Shown: positions 45,215 through 54,246 of the stretch, one piece after another
How positions within the stretch are numbered: the stretch's first letter is position 1
Layout of the letters: each line of letters starts with the position of its first letter
DNA from: Tetrapisispora phaffii CBS 4417
Taxonomy: Eukaryota > Ascomycota > Saccharomycetes > Saccharomycetales > Saccharomycetaceae
Assembly (NCBI RefSeq): GCF_000236905.1
Contig: NC_016529.1
Span: 558,001 to 622,000 of the forward strand
DNA: 64,000 nt
Direction of reading: 5' to 3'
Translations under genes and position numbers: made by a program
The notes under the pieces: generated by a model
Database searches by the model: none
Told to the model about the DNA's origin: nothing
Seen by the model: only the letters and a program-made list of their open reading frames with translations

Positions 45215-46906
45215 ATGGATGACTTTGATGATATGGATAATAATCCCTTTCTCGATCCGGAAGATGACAGCTCGAAAAAGACACAGACAGTTGATAAGAT
45301 CACAGGCACCTCTTCTGAAGTCTCTGAATCGAATGTCAGCGAAGATCATCAAGTGAGAAATGATCCCGCATCAAACAATGCTAATGCGAACCCTAATATG
45401 AACGTTGATAATAACCAAAAGGAAAATGAGGATGAGAGAGAGCAAAAGAATAATGAAGGTTTACCAGAACGAACTGTTAAAAAGAAGGTGTATGATATAA
45501 CAATCAAAGTTACTACTTTGCAAAGAGCTGGGTCTGTAACTAACAAAAAGGAAAATCCAACAATTATTTTTGACGTAGCAACTGATTTGCCTCTTTTTAG
45601 AAAGCGCAATTATAGGAATATTAAAAAGACAATGGACGAATTCCATCAACTGTTTAAATATTTGAATGCAGCAATTCAAGAGTCTTTTATACCTTCGTTA
45701 CCTTCGCCTTTCACTAATTATTGCATAAATAACCGTGAAGATCTCGAAAAGACAGTAAGTAATTTCCAAAATTGGTTTGACCGGATAATTAAAGATCCAC
45801 TTGTCATTAAGAATGAAGAGTTTGTTCATTTCATTGAATGTGATTGTAATACATATATACCTATCAGGAAAGCAAATTTGATTGCCAGTGGATTAAAAAG
45901 AAAAACATTGAAACAGTTGCCTCCTCCTTACGATGAAACGCTTGATTTGGCAGCATTCAGGCCTATGGTTAAAGATATTCATTGGAATGCTAAAGAAATG
46001 CAAACAAGGTTGTTGAACATCTCGAAGGCTAAGAAAATGCTATCACAATACGAAAACACATTTGGAAAAGGTTTTATAGGTTTGAGTGAGATTGCGAGAG
46101 ACACGGAATATTCTGATAAACAACTTGATAAGCAAAATGTTTTATATAACCATTTCGGTAAAATTATAACAACAGTTGGTGATATTGACAGTATAATTGC
46201 CACTTTGGATATAGCCACCTTATATGATGGTTTAGAATGGATTGTCAACGATACGTATGTGGTCAAGGAAGCGTTAACAAATAGACATTTATTAATGAGA
46301 GAATTGTTGAAGGCACAACAAAGTACAAAGAGTAAACAAGAACAGGCCAGAAAATTAAGGGCCAAAAGAGATACCAATCCGGTTAAAGTAGAAGAGTCGA
46401 TACAACAATTAAAAGAAGCCTCCAAATTGGAACAGCAGCTAACGCTGAAGTTGGAAAGAATCACAGCCAACATGTTAATAGAAAGAAAGGGATGGATCGA
46501 ATGGTATGAAACACAATTGAGAACATCTATTAAGGAATATACTTTAAGGAAAATTGAATACGAAAGGAAAAAACTGGTACTACTTGAAAAAGTTAGAAGG
46601 GACGTAAGGCATGCAGATAAGAATGGTGGATTATCTCGATTAGGGCGCGAACATTTACTTAATAAAACAGATGATGATGTTAAAGAGAAAGGATCTCAAT
46701 TGGCTGACGGTGATAGTTGGGCAGGAGATTCGTCTAAACATGACTCAAAAGATGTTGAAAATATAAATCACACTGAATTTGATAGTTACATTGATACGGA
46801 AGACCCCAACTACCAAAAGCAAACGCCTATAAGTAACAATAAACCAGCATCTCCATCATTAGACCCAAAAAGTGCAGCCACTTTACTGGGCGAATGTATT
46901 TTTTAA
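45215..46906 (+). CDS. VPS17: Retromer-associated sorting nexin Vps17
   Basis: This 563-residue sorting nexin compares with 551 in S. cerevisiae. Vps17 dimerises with Vps5 to shape endosomal tubules with the Vps26-29-35 retromer and return Vps10 to the Golgi. I start at the ATG at 45215, because the codon eight before it is GTG. The acidic N-terminus MDDFDDMDNNPFLDPEDD matches the family. The PX domain spans about residues 90-210 (KRNYRNIKKTMDEFHQLFKYL, FIPSLPSPFTNY). A BAR-type helical region covers about 240-480. The tail is Ser/Asp-rich. It follows tRNA-Asp and precedes EF-2, as VPS17-EFT1 do on chromosome XV. Confidence 0.94.
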   Translation: MDDFDDMDNNPFLDPEDDSSKKTQTVDKITGTSSEVSESNVSEDHQVRNDPASNNANANPNMNVDNNQKENEDEREQKNNEGLPERTVKKKVYDITIKVTTLQRAGSVTNKKENPTIIFDVATDLPLFRKRNYRNIKKTMDEFHQLFKYLNAAIQESFIPSLPSPFTNYCINNREDLEKTVSNFQNWFDRIIKDPLVIKNEEFVHFIECDCNTYIPIRKANLIASGLKRKTLKQLPPPYDETLDLAAFRPMVKDIHWNAKEMQTRLLNISKAKKMLSQYENTFGKGFIGLSEIARDTEYSDKQLDKQNVLYNHFGKIITTVGDIDSIIATLDIATLYDGLEWIVNDTYVVKEALTNRHLLMRELLKAQQSTKSKQEQARKLRAKRDTNPVKVEESIQQLKEASKLEQQLTLKLERITANMLIERKGWIEWYETQLRTSIKEYTLRKIEYERKKLVLLEKVRRDVRHADKNGGLSRLGREHLLNKTDDDVKEKGSQLADGDSWAGDSSKHDSKDVENINHTEFDSYIDTEDPNYQKQTPISNNKPASPSLDPKSAATLLGECIF

Positions 46907-47699
46907 AATTGAGGAACCATTAGCCTTTTAAACATGTTGACCACGAAAATCACACTATATCGAAATATATATATATATATAATAGAACTCAGATCGTGTA
47001 GACGAAGGCAATGAACTATAAATAAATAAATAAATATGTATGCATGTCTCTGTGACGCTGACGCATTCCACATCACGAAAAGCTAAAAATCACGTGACAC
47101 TTAACTCCCAAAAGCCATCGCAAAGTGAAATTTACATCATGTCCATCGTCCCAATATTTTCTCAGGACTCACTGGTGAAAAATTCAATGAGCAACAAGAA
47201 AGTTATCCTCCGCATCTCAAAATATTCAAAACCTCTACTGATGATACTTGTTCAATTGACTTATGATGGGTAAAGGTAGAGGCAAATTAAGTAGTCGTTG
47301 GATAACTTAACCTAAACGGTAAGTGAACTGTTTTGATAGTTCAATTGACAGTTGTAAAGAAGACCCATCTCTTAGGAGTGTTTGTAGTGAATGCAACATA
47401 ACATAACATGATAAAAAGTGATATTGGAAAATTTGGAAAGAAATTTTTTTTTTGGTTCTTTCAAATTTTTTCTATTCTTATAATACTTCTCATCTTTAAT
47501 ATTCATTCTTCATATTCATTCTTCATATTATTAATATTCACTTTACTTCTAACTTATTAACAACTTCATATATATTAAGACTAATATGCTTATATAGAAA
47601 TATATATTTTATACAGATGTACTTGTTTCTTGTATTGATTGTTTCTTAGATAACCGATAAGTTCCAATCCAACAAATCAACTAAGTTAAATTATTCAAA
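46907..47699. other. Intergenic region upstream of EFT1/2
   Basis: This 793-bp region contains an (AT)n run (46965-46980), a palindromic E-box TCACGTGA (47090-47097), and a long pyrimidine-rich stretch (47444-47640) before the EF-2 start, as is usual for highly expressed yeast genes. A 77-codon frame at 47040 with ATG has no family resemblance, and I do not call it. Confidence 0.5.
47090..47097. promoter_or_regulatory. E-box TCACGTGA (Cbf1-type)
   Basis: The perfect 8-bp palindrome TCACGTGA matches the Cbf1 core RTCACRTG and related bHLH sites. It lies about 600 bp upstream of EFT, near the VPS17 3' end. Confidence 0.4.
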
Positions 47700-50228
47700 A
47701 TGGTTGCTTTCACTGTTGACCAAATGCGTGCTTTAATGGACAGAGTTACTAATGTTCGTAACATGTCCGTTATTGCTCACGTCGATCATGGTAAATCTAC
47801 TTTGACCGATTCTTTAGTCCAAAGAGCTGGTATTATTTCCGCCGCTAAGGCTGGTGAAGCTCGTTTCACCGATACCAGAAAGGATGAACAAGAAAGAGGT
47901 ATTACTATTAAGTCTACCGCTATTTCTTTATACTCAGAAATGGCTGATGAAGATGTCAAGGACATCAAGCAAAAGACTGAAGGTAACGCTTTCTTGATCA
48001 ACTTGATCGATTCCCCAGGTCACGTCGATTTCTCTTCTGAAGTCACTGCCGCTTTAAGAGTCACCGATGGTGCTTTAGTTGTCGTCGACACCATTGAAGG
48101 TGTTTGTGTCCAAACTGAAACCGTCTTAAGACAAGCTTTAGGTGAAAGAATTAAGCCAGTCGTCTGTATTAACAAAGTCGACAGAGCTTTACTAGAATTA
48201 CAAGTCGAAAAGGAGGATTTATACCAAACCTTCGCCAGAACTGTCGAATCTTGTAACGTTATCATCTCCACTTATGCTGATGAAGTTTTAGGTGATGTTC
48301 AAGTCTACCCACAAAGAGGTACCGTCGCTTTCGGTTCTGGTTTACACGGTTGGGCCTTCACCATTCGTCAATTCGCTACTAGATACGCCAAGAAATTCGG
48401 TGTTGACAAAGAGAAGATGATGGAAAGATTATGGGGTGACTCTTTCTTCAACCCAAAGACTAAGAAGTGGACTTCTAAGGAAACCGATGCTGATGGTAAG
48501 CCATTGGAAAGAGCCTTCAACATGTTCGTCTTAGACCCAATCTTCAGAATTTTCGCTGCTGTCATGAACTTCAAGAAAGACGAAGTTAATGCTCTATTAG
48601 AAAAATTAGAAGTTTCCCTAAAGGGTGAGGAAAAGGACTTAGAAGGTAAGGCCTTATTAAAGGTTGTTATGAGAAAGTTCTTACCAGCTGCCGATGCTTT
48701 ACTAGAAATGATTGTCATGCACTTACCATCACCAGTCACTGCTCAATTCTACAGAGCTGAACAATTATACGAAGGTCCAGCTGATGACAAGAACTGTATC
48801 GCTATCAAGAACTGTGACCCAAAGGCTGACTTAATGTTATACGTCTCCAAGATGGTTCCAACTTCTGATAAGGGTAGATTCTATGCTTTCGGTAGAGTTT
48901 TCGCTGGTACGGTCAAGTCTGGTCAAAAGGTCAGAATTCAAGGTCCAAACTACGTTCCAGGTAAGAAAGATGACTTATTCGTCAAGGCTATCCAAAGAGT
49001 TGTCTTAATGATGGGTAGATTCACCGAACCAATCGATGACTGTCCAGCTGGTAACATTTTAGGTTTAGTCGGTATCGATCAATTCTTATTGAAGACCGGT
49101 ACTTTAACCACCGATGAAACCGCTCACAACATGAAGGTCATGAAGTTCTCTGTCTCTCCAGTTGTTCAAGTCGCTGTTGAAGTTAAGAACGCCAACGATT
49201 TACCAAAATTAGTTGAAGGTTTAAAGAGATTATCCAAGTCCGATCCATGTGTTTTAACCTACATGTCCGAATCTGGTGAACATATTGTCGCCGGTACTGG
49301 TGAATTACATTTAGAAATTTGTTTACAAGATTTAGAAAATGATCACGCTGGTATTCCATTAAAGATCTCTCCACCTGTTGTTGCTTACAGAGAAACTGTT
49401 GAAGCTGAATCTTCCCAATCGGCTTTATCCAAGTCTCCAAACAAGCATAACAGAATTTACTTAAAGGCTTGTCCAATTGAAGAAGAATTATCTTTAGCTA
49501 TTGAAGCCGGTAAGGTTAACCCAAGAGATGATTTCAAGGCCAGAGCTAGAGTTATGGCTGATGAATTCGGTTGGGATGTCACTGACGCCAGAAAGATCTG
49601 GTGTTTCGGTCCAGACGGTAACGGTCCAAATTTAGTTGTTGACCAAACCAAGGCTGTCCAATACTTGAACGAAATCAAGGATTCCGTTGTTGCTGCTTTC
49701 CAATGGGCTACCAAGGAAGGTCCAATCTTCGGTGAACAAATGAGATCCGTCAGAGTTAACATCTTAGATGTTACCTTACATGCTGATGCTATTCACAGAG
49801 GTGGTGGTCAAATCATCCCAACTATGAGAAGAGCTACTTACGCCGGTTTCTTATTAGCTGAACCAAAGATTCAAGAACCAGTTTTCTTAGTCGAAATTCA
49901 ATGTCCAGAACAAGCTGTTGGTGGTATTTACTCCGTCTTAAACAAAAAGAGAGGTCAAGTCGTCTCTGAAGAACAAAGACCAGGTACTCCATTATTCACT
50001 GTTAAGGCCTACTTACCAGTTAATGAATCTTTCGGTTTCACTGGTGAATTAAGACAAGCTACTGGTGGTCAAGCTTTCCCACAAATGGTTTTCGACCATT
50101 GGGCTACTTTGAACACTGACCCATTAGACCCAACCACCAAGGCTGGTGAAATTGTCGTTGCTGCTAGAAAGAGACACGGTATGAAGGAAGAAGTTCCAGG
50201 CTGGCAAGAATACTACGACAAATTATAA
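47700..50228 (+). CDS. EFT1: Translation elongation factor 2 (EF-2)
   Basis: This 842-residue protein is exactly the length of the yeast eEF2. It is the GTPase that translocates tRNA and mRNA through the ribosome, and the target of diphtheria-type ADP-ribosylation at diphthamide. The P-loop is AHVDHGKS (residues 26-33), and switch sequences [10 protein letters not shown] and [12 protein letters not shown] follow. NKVD is the G4 motif. The diphthamide loop [11 protein letters not shown] lies near residue 699, and the C-terminus is WQEYYDKL. Codon bias is extreme, with few synonymous choices. S. cerevisiae has two identical copies (EFT1, EFT2), one on each sister chromosome, so the number is arbitrary. 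The start is the first ATG. Confidence 0.98.
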   Translation: MVAFTVDQMRALMDRVTNVRNMSVIAHVDHGKSTLTDSLVQRAGIISAAKAGEARFTDTRKDEQERGITIKSTAISLYSEMADEDVKDIKQKTEGNAFLINLIDSPGHVDFSSEVTAALRVTDGALVVVDTIEGVCVQTETVLRQALGERIKPVVCINKVDRALLELQVEKEDLYQTFARTVESCNVIISTYADEVLGDVQVYPQRGTVAFGSGLHGWAFTIRQFATRYAKKFGVDKEKMMERLWGDSFFNPKTKKWTSKETDADGKPLERAFNMFVLDPIFRIFAAVMNFKKDEVNALLEKLEVSLKGEEKDLEGKALLKVVMRKFLPAADALLEMIVMHLPSPVTAQFYRAEQLYEGPADDKNCIAIKNCDPKADLMLYVSKMVPTSDKGRFYAFGRVFAGTVKSGQKVRIQGPNYVPGKKDDLFVKAIQRVVLMMGRFTEPIDDCPAGNILGLVGIDQFLLKTGTLTTDETAHNMKVMKFSVSPVVQVAVEVKNANDLPKLVEGLKRLSKSDPCVLTYMSESGEHIVAGTGELHLEICLQDLENDHAGIPLKISPPVVAYRETVEAESSQSALSKSPNKHNRIYLKACPIEEELSLAIEAGKVNPRDDFKARARVMADEFGWDVTDARKIWCFGPDGNGPNLVVDQTKAVQYLNEIKDSVVAAFQWATKEGPIFGEQMRSVRVNILDVTLHADAIHRGGGQIIPTMRRATYAGFLLAEPKIQEPVFLVEIQCPEQAVGGIYSVLNKKRGQVVSEEQRPGTPLFTVKAYLPVNESFGFTGELRQATGGQAFPQMVFDHWATLNTDPLDPTTKAGEIVVAARKRHGMKEEVPGWQEYYDKL

Positions 50229-50489
50229 GATTATAAAATTGAATATTTTAAACCTATTTATATCATATTTCATTATATAGTTTTCACGATTTGTTTGTAG
50301 TGTCTATAACCTCATTTTTTAAGAAACAAAAATTCAAATATTACTTTTATTATATATTATTGTATACTTTTTATTTAGTAAAAGTAAAATAAATTCCGAT
50401 ATTGATTTTATGTTTAGAAGAAGAAATTACGAATTAAGATTTTTAACATGGGACACAAATCTGCTAATCTTAAAATGTATACATCAAAT

Positions 50490-52214
50490 CTAAATATTAT
50501 ATTTTTTATACACATAATGAACGTTAATACCGTCTTGAAATACTTCTCTTATTTCTTCCAACGATAAACCTTTTACTTCTGGGTACCAATTATATACAAA
50601 AACCCAGTTCAAAACGGTGAATGTAGCGAAAATTAGCATTGTTTTGGCATTTCCTATTTTATTCATAATCGACAAATACGACATTGAAATTATAGAATTC
50701 GTGAACCAATTCGTGCATGAAATACAAGATGCACCCAGTGATCTGTATTTTAGAGGTAACAATTCGACACTATTCCACGGTATAGAGCCCATAGCTATTG
50801 CATATGCGGCTACAAATATAACCGTAGAGATGATTGCCAACCTAGGATTATCATACTTGAATGCCATACTACACATCAACAGCCCAACAGTCATGATTAA
50901 AATTGTATATAACAACATTGTTCTTCTTCCAATTTTATCAACACATAACATAGAAACAATTGTGAAAAGGACATTTGTGAATGCCACAACGATAGCAGGG
51001 ATTAAAGGGTTCTCTATATTAATTCTGGCAAAAATTAAGTTGATATAATACATGAAAGCATTAAATCCTGTAATCTGTTGAAAAAACATTAGAACACATC
51101 CTATTAACAATGCCCTCTTTGTATTCATATCCATACATTGAAATTTAGTTTTAAACGATTTTGTATCTTTCGAAAATAATGTTCTTAGGCCATCCAGCGA
51201 AATATCTGAAGCTCCCACGTTTGAAATATTTTGATGAGGTATAGCTTCATAGTTATTAGAATTTTGACGGGAACACAATGGTTGTTCAGGGTTGGAGTCT
51301 TCAATCGCCACTTGCGAGCTATCTGGATAGGTATCTTCATCTTTTAATTTCGTAATATCTATTATTAATTTTCTCAACTTGATTAAAATCATAAAACTTG
51401 GCGCTTTTGAATATATAACAGACAAAGATTTATGGGCAGCATTCAAGTCACCTTTCAATACCAACCATCTTGGCGATTCAGGCATAAAATCTAAAAATAA
51501 TATGAAAATTAAAGCAGGTATAGCTGAAAAGCCAAATAAATATCTCCAAACTTGTGTATTACTTTCTAAACTGAGCGCCGGATAAGGTTCAATTTTTATT
51601 AGAAGGTACGATATAATATATGCAAATAGTTGTCCTGAAGTGATTGCTATTACATTGATGGCTAATATTCTTCCTCTGATATTTGTTGGAGACAATTCAC
51701 TTAAGTAAATAGGAACACATTGGGCAGACAAACCAATTGCAATGCCGATAAAGAACCTCCCTAGTATCAGCAGTGGAAGGTTAATAGACAAAGCCATCCA
51801 GAGAGAGGCAAATATGAAAAGAAAGTTGCAAATTGTTAAAGTTTTTTTTCTACCGAACTTATCAGCTAGAGGAAAACCCAAAATTGAACCAAAAAAGGAC
51901 CCAATACTCGTCATCGAAGTTACCAACTCCTTATCAAAATCAGTCAATCTTGTTCTAGACAAATCCTGTGGTTTTAAAGATGACAATATCCCTGATATAA
52001 TACCTGTATCATAGCCAAAGAGAAGTCCACCTAAAGTTGAGTTAATGAATATTATTATTATATTTGTAGTTATCGGGAAAGGTAAATTATCTACGTCATT
52101 GTTCAAAGATGATAAAGAGTACCTCGAGACTGTTGAGTTCAGATCTGACATAGAATCTCTATTATCTGAAATAACTCGTTGATTATCTCTTGTTGTGTCA
52201 TGATTCCTCACCAT
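50490..52214 (-). CDS. CIN10: Putative MFS sugar/inositol-type transporter
   Basis: This 574-residue major-facilitator protein compares with 555 in S. cerevisiae Cin10 (YDR387C), whose substrate is unknown. Twelve membrane segments are expected. Sugar-porter signatures are present: GGLLFGYDTGIISG in segment 1, DKFGRKKTLT after segment 2, MPESPRWLVLKGD after segment 6, QQITGFNAFMYY in segment 7, and DKIGRRTMLL after segment 8. The central loop is Ser/Asn-rich. The EFT-CIN10 convergence and gene order match chromosome IV, apart from MUS81, which is missing here. Its upstream intergenic region is the longest in the window. Only the family, not the substrate, is supported. The start is the first ATG. 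Confidence 0.9.
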   Translation of the reverse strand: MVRNHDTTRDNQRVISDNRDSMSDLNSTVSRYSLSSLNNDVDNLPFPITTNIIIIFINSTLGGLLFGYDTGIISGILSSLKPQDLSRTRLTDFDKELVTSMTSIGSFFGSILGFPLADKFGRKKTLTICNFLFIFASLWMALSINLPLLILGRFFIGIAIGLSAQCVPIYLSELSPTNIRGRILAINVIAITSGQLFAYIISYLLIKIEPYPALSLESNTQVWRYLFGFSAIPALIFILFLDFMPESPRWLVLKGDLNAAHKSLSVIYSKAPSFMILIKLRKLIIDITKLKDEDTYPDSSQVAIEDSNPEQPLCSRQNSNNYEAIPHQNISNVGASDISLDGLRTLFSKDTKSFKTKFQCMDMNTKRALLIGCVLMFFQQITGFNAFMYYINLIFARINIENPLIPAIVVAFTNVLFTIVSMLCVDKIGRRTMLLYTILIMTVGLLMCSMAFKYDNPRLAIISTVIFVAAYAIAMGSIPWNSVELLPLKYRSLGASCISCTNWFTNSIISMSYLSIMNKIGNAKTMLIFATFTVLNWVFVYNWYPEVKGLSLEEIREVFQDGINVHYVYKKYNI

Positions 52215-53059
52215 TTTTGGAATTAAAATTAGGGGAAGCCTGTCTCGATCCTGTCTTTATCGTTTTTCTTTAGCTTTGTAAAAACAAAAGTTATATTCAA
52301 AGAGAATTTAAGACATGCACGATGTCTGATGACCTTCCAGTTAGGTATATAAGGACCTAAGGTGATTTTAATGTTATAATTAAATATTTATGTTCATATA
52401 AATCTTTCAGATCTTTTTTCATTTTTCAATGTCATACCCATTTTTATGCGGGAGCTGAAGCCGGGAAAACTATTAGAAACACAAGTAGTTTGATGCTAAG
52501 TCTTGAGATCTGGTACGACTTTTATGGTAAGATTAAGCTTGAAACACGATGGAGCATCTCCAGCAGATCAGTATGATTATTAATTCAAAATAAGTTTTAT
52601 TTTTTTGTTAGTCATGTTATCAATTATTCTGGAGCAACATCATTCAAAACTTGTATTGCGGCGCAAACCTAACTAGAGACGTTTATTTTGATACAGGAAA
52701 GGTGAACAACGTTTTTACTAGAGCTCTTGGATGTAACCAAACAGTGATTCGTATTTGTCTCGATGCTCCCAAAGTCCATCCACTCAAACAGCATGGAATG
52801 CAGATTTTGATTACAGAACTACTTGTTATGGGTAATTACCCGCTACACATTATATATCCAAAACAGGTAATGCCATTTCTTTCCTGTTTAGGTCATAAAT
52901 TTCTGAAATTGCAATTACACTTCCTAATTAGGAATGTCGTCATATACTCAGAACAGGATGGGACCATTAACGTAGCAGGCACGTTAGCTAGTTTACTATA
53001 AGAATTCACGATTCTCTCACCGAGGAAATAACCCCCACGGAACCCCCAGAATGCCTCTC

Positions 53060-53098
53060 TGAACGTACTGGAGCCCTGGCAGGGCTCCAGTACGTTCA
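53060..53098. repeat. 39-bp palindrome with 19-bp perfect arms
   Basis: The arm TGAACGTACTGGAGCCCTG (53060-53078) is the exact reverse complement of 53080-53098, separated by a single G at 53079. Pairing stops at 53059/53099. The stem is GC-rich and would form a very stable hairpin in RNA or single-stranded DNA. I recognise no known terminator or transposon end. Confidence 0.95.
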
Positions 53099-53101
53099 TA
53101 A

Positions 53102-53335
53102 AATACAAATAATGCTAGCCCCATTAAGTTATCCGACCTCCCCCCCTCCGACACGACTGCCATCTCAGCTTCACGTGCCACAATCTAGCGAAGGTAACCG
53201 CACTTGTCTTCCTGCAGTCACTGATGTTTCTTACGGTGCCTCTCGTTGCGGCGCCTGGTCTATTTTTTTTGGTAGTACTCGTAACCATGTATTAGGCAAG
53301 GGTAATGCACAACAAGAAGCACAATACAAATAATG
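53102..53335. repeat. 13-bp direct repeat AATACAAATAATG
   Basis: The same 13 bp occur at 53102-53114 and 53323-53335, enclosing 208 bp. The first copy starts 4 bp after the palindrome. It may mark an insertion or local duplication, or be coincidence in AT-rich sequence. Confidence 0.5.
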
Positions 53336-53482
53336 AACGTCCCACCTACCTGCATGCCTTCGTCGCAGACCTGGAACAAACTAACATTGCATTGCATTGC
53401 ATTGGCTTGCGTCGCCTTACGCTTGGGCAGAAGAGTGGACCTAGTCTCATCGTTCATCTTCTCCCAGTGTATGGTACTTGTT

Positions 53483-53613
53483 TTCGAAAATAGTTTTTTT
53501 CGAAATTGTTAAATAAAACCATTTCGAACCTATTGCACGCGTTATTCTGTGGATTTTACAAATTTTGGCCGGAAAAATTGCAAATTTCGAAATGTATTTT
53601 TCTTTTTTTCGAA
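53483..53613. repeat. Cluster of five TTCGAA motifs
   Basis: TTCGAA occurs at 53483, 53499, 53523, 53586 and 53608, usually as TTTCGAAA. The spacing is irregular. The same core makes up the array at 22509-22572. It could be a binding site for an unknown factor. Confidence 0.75.
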
Positions 53614-54246
53614 ACAATTTGATCTTTTTTCGGAATGTTGTGCGAGTGATTCTGCGCACATTCCTAAAAAGGCTATTTGTTAATGTCGAAATTGACTAAA
53701 GTAGAATAAAAGAAATGCGATGCAAATGACCTAAAAGGGTAATAACATCTCGAGAATATGTTCCAGTATGGTATTAACGTTATGAGAAATGATCAATATG
53801 CACAACTAAAAATTTTCCAGTATACTGTTTTGGCCAATTGTGCTGTTATTCTGGGATTTTTGAATGGGCATGCTGTATCTCTCAGCTTCGACTATCTCCT
53901 TTTGGGAGCCGTATGGTTACAATTGTACCATTTTAGATGCCCATCTTTAATTACCTGATATAGGTTTTTGCTAGGTTATCTTATATGGATGCGTATACTA
54001 GCATATATTTATATATATATATTAGCACATATATATAAACATACAAATATATTAGATCATTTTGGTTCTCGAAGCTGGCAATTCTGAACACGTATTCGCA
54101 ATTTCCCAGCATTGGTGTACTCTAGGACGCAAGCTTGCAATAGAAAGGAAAACCGTGAGTGCCACTGGACGAGAGTTGATGTACATGCTGCGAGACTCGA
54201 ACAATATTAACTCGATAAAGCTCCAATACAATTGCAGGTATAAGTA

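Larger units (their letters stand above)
52215..54246. other. Long CIN10-SAC7 intergenic region with palindrome and relics
   Basis: This 2,032-bp divergent gap is the largest in the window. It contains a Reb1-type TTACCCG (52836-52842), a 39-bp near-perfect palindrome (53060-53098), a 13-bp direct repeat (53102-53114 and 53323-53335), a GC-rich block (about 53010-53280), a cluster of five TTCGAA motifs (53483-53613), and TA-rich runs (54000-54050). Two frames are notable. 52651-53001 lacks an early ATG, and 53758-53958 (66 codons, with ATG) has a hydrophobic stretch; neither is recognisable. RVS167, expected here, is absent. Confidence 0.55.

Noticed and set aside
47040..47273. 77-codon ATG frame upstream of EFT
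   Set aside because: It has no recognisable domain and sits in the EFT promoter over the E-box. It looks like a chance frame.
52651..53001. 116-codon frame in the long gap as an intact gene
   Set aside because: It opens with TTG and its first ATG is at codon 50. No family match. Kept as a possible relic only.
53620..53740. TTCCGAA-like sequence (minus strand of 53629-53635) as centromere CDEIII
   Set aside because: The upstream side is not strongly AT-rich and has no CDEI. The gene neighbourhood is not near a centromere in S. cerevisiae.
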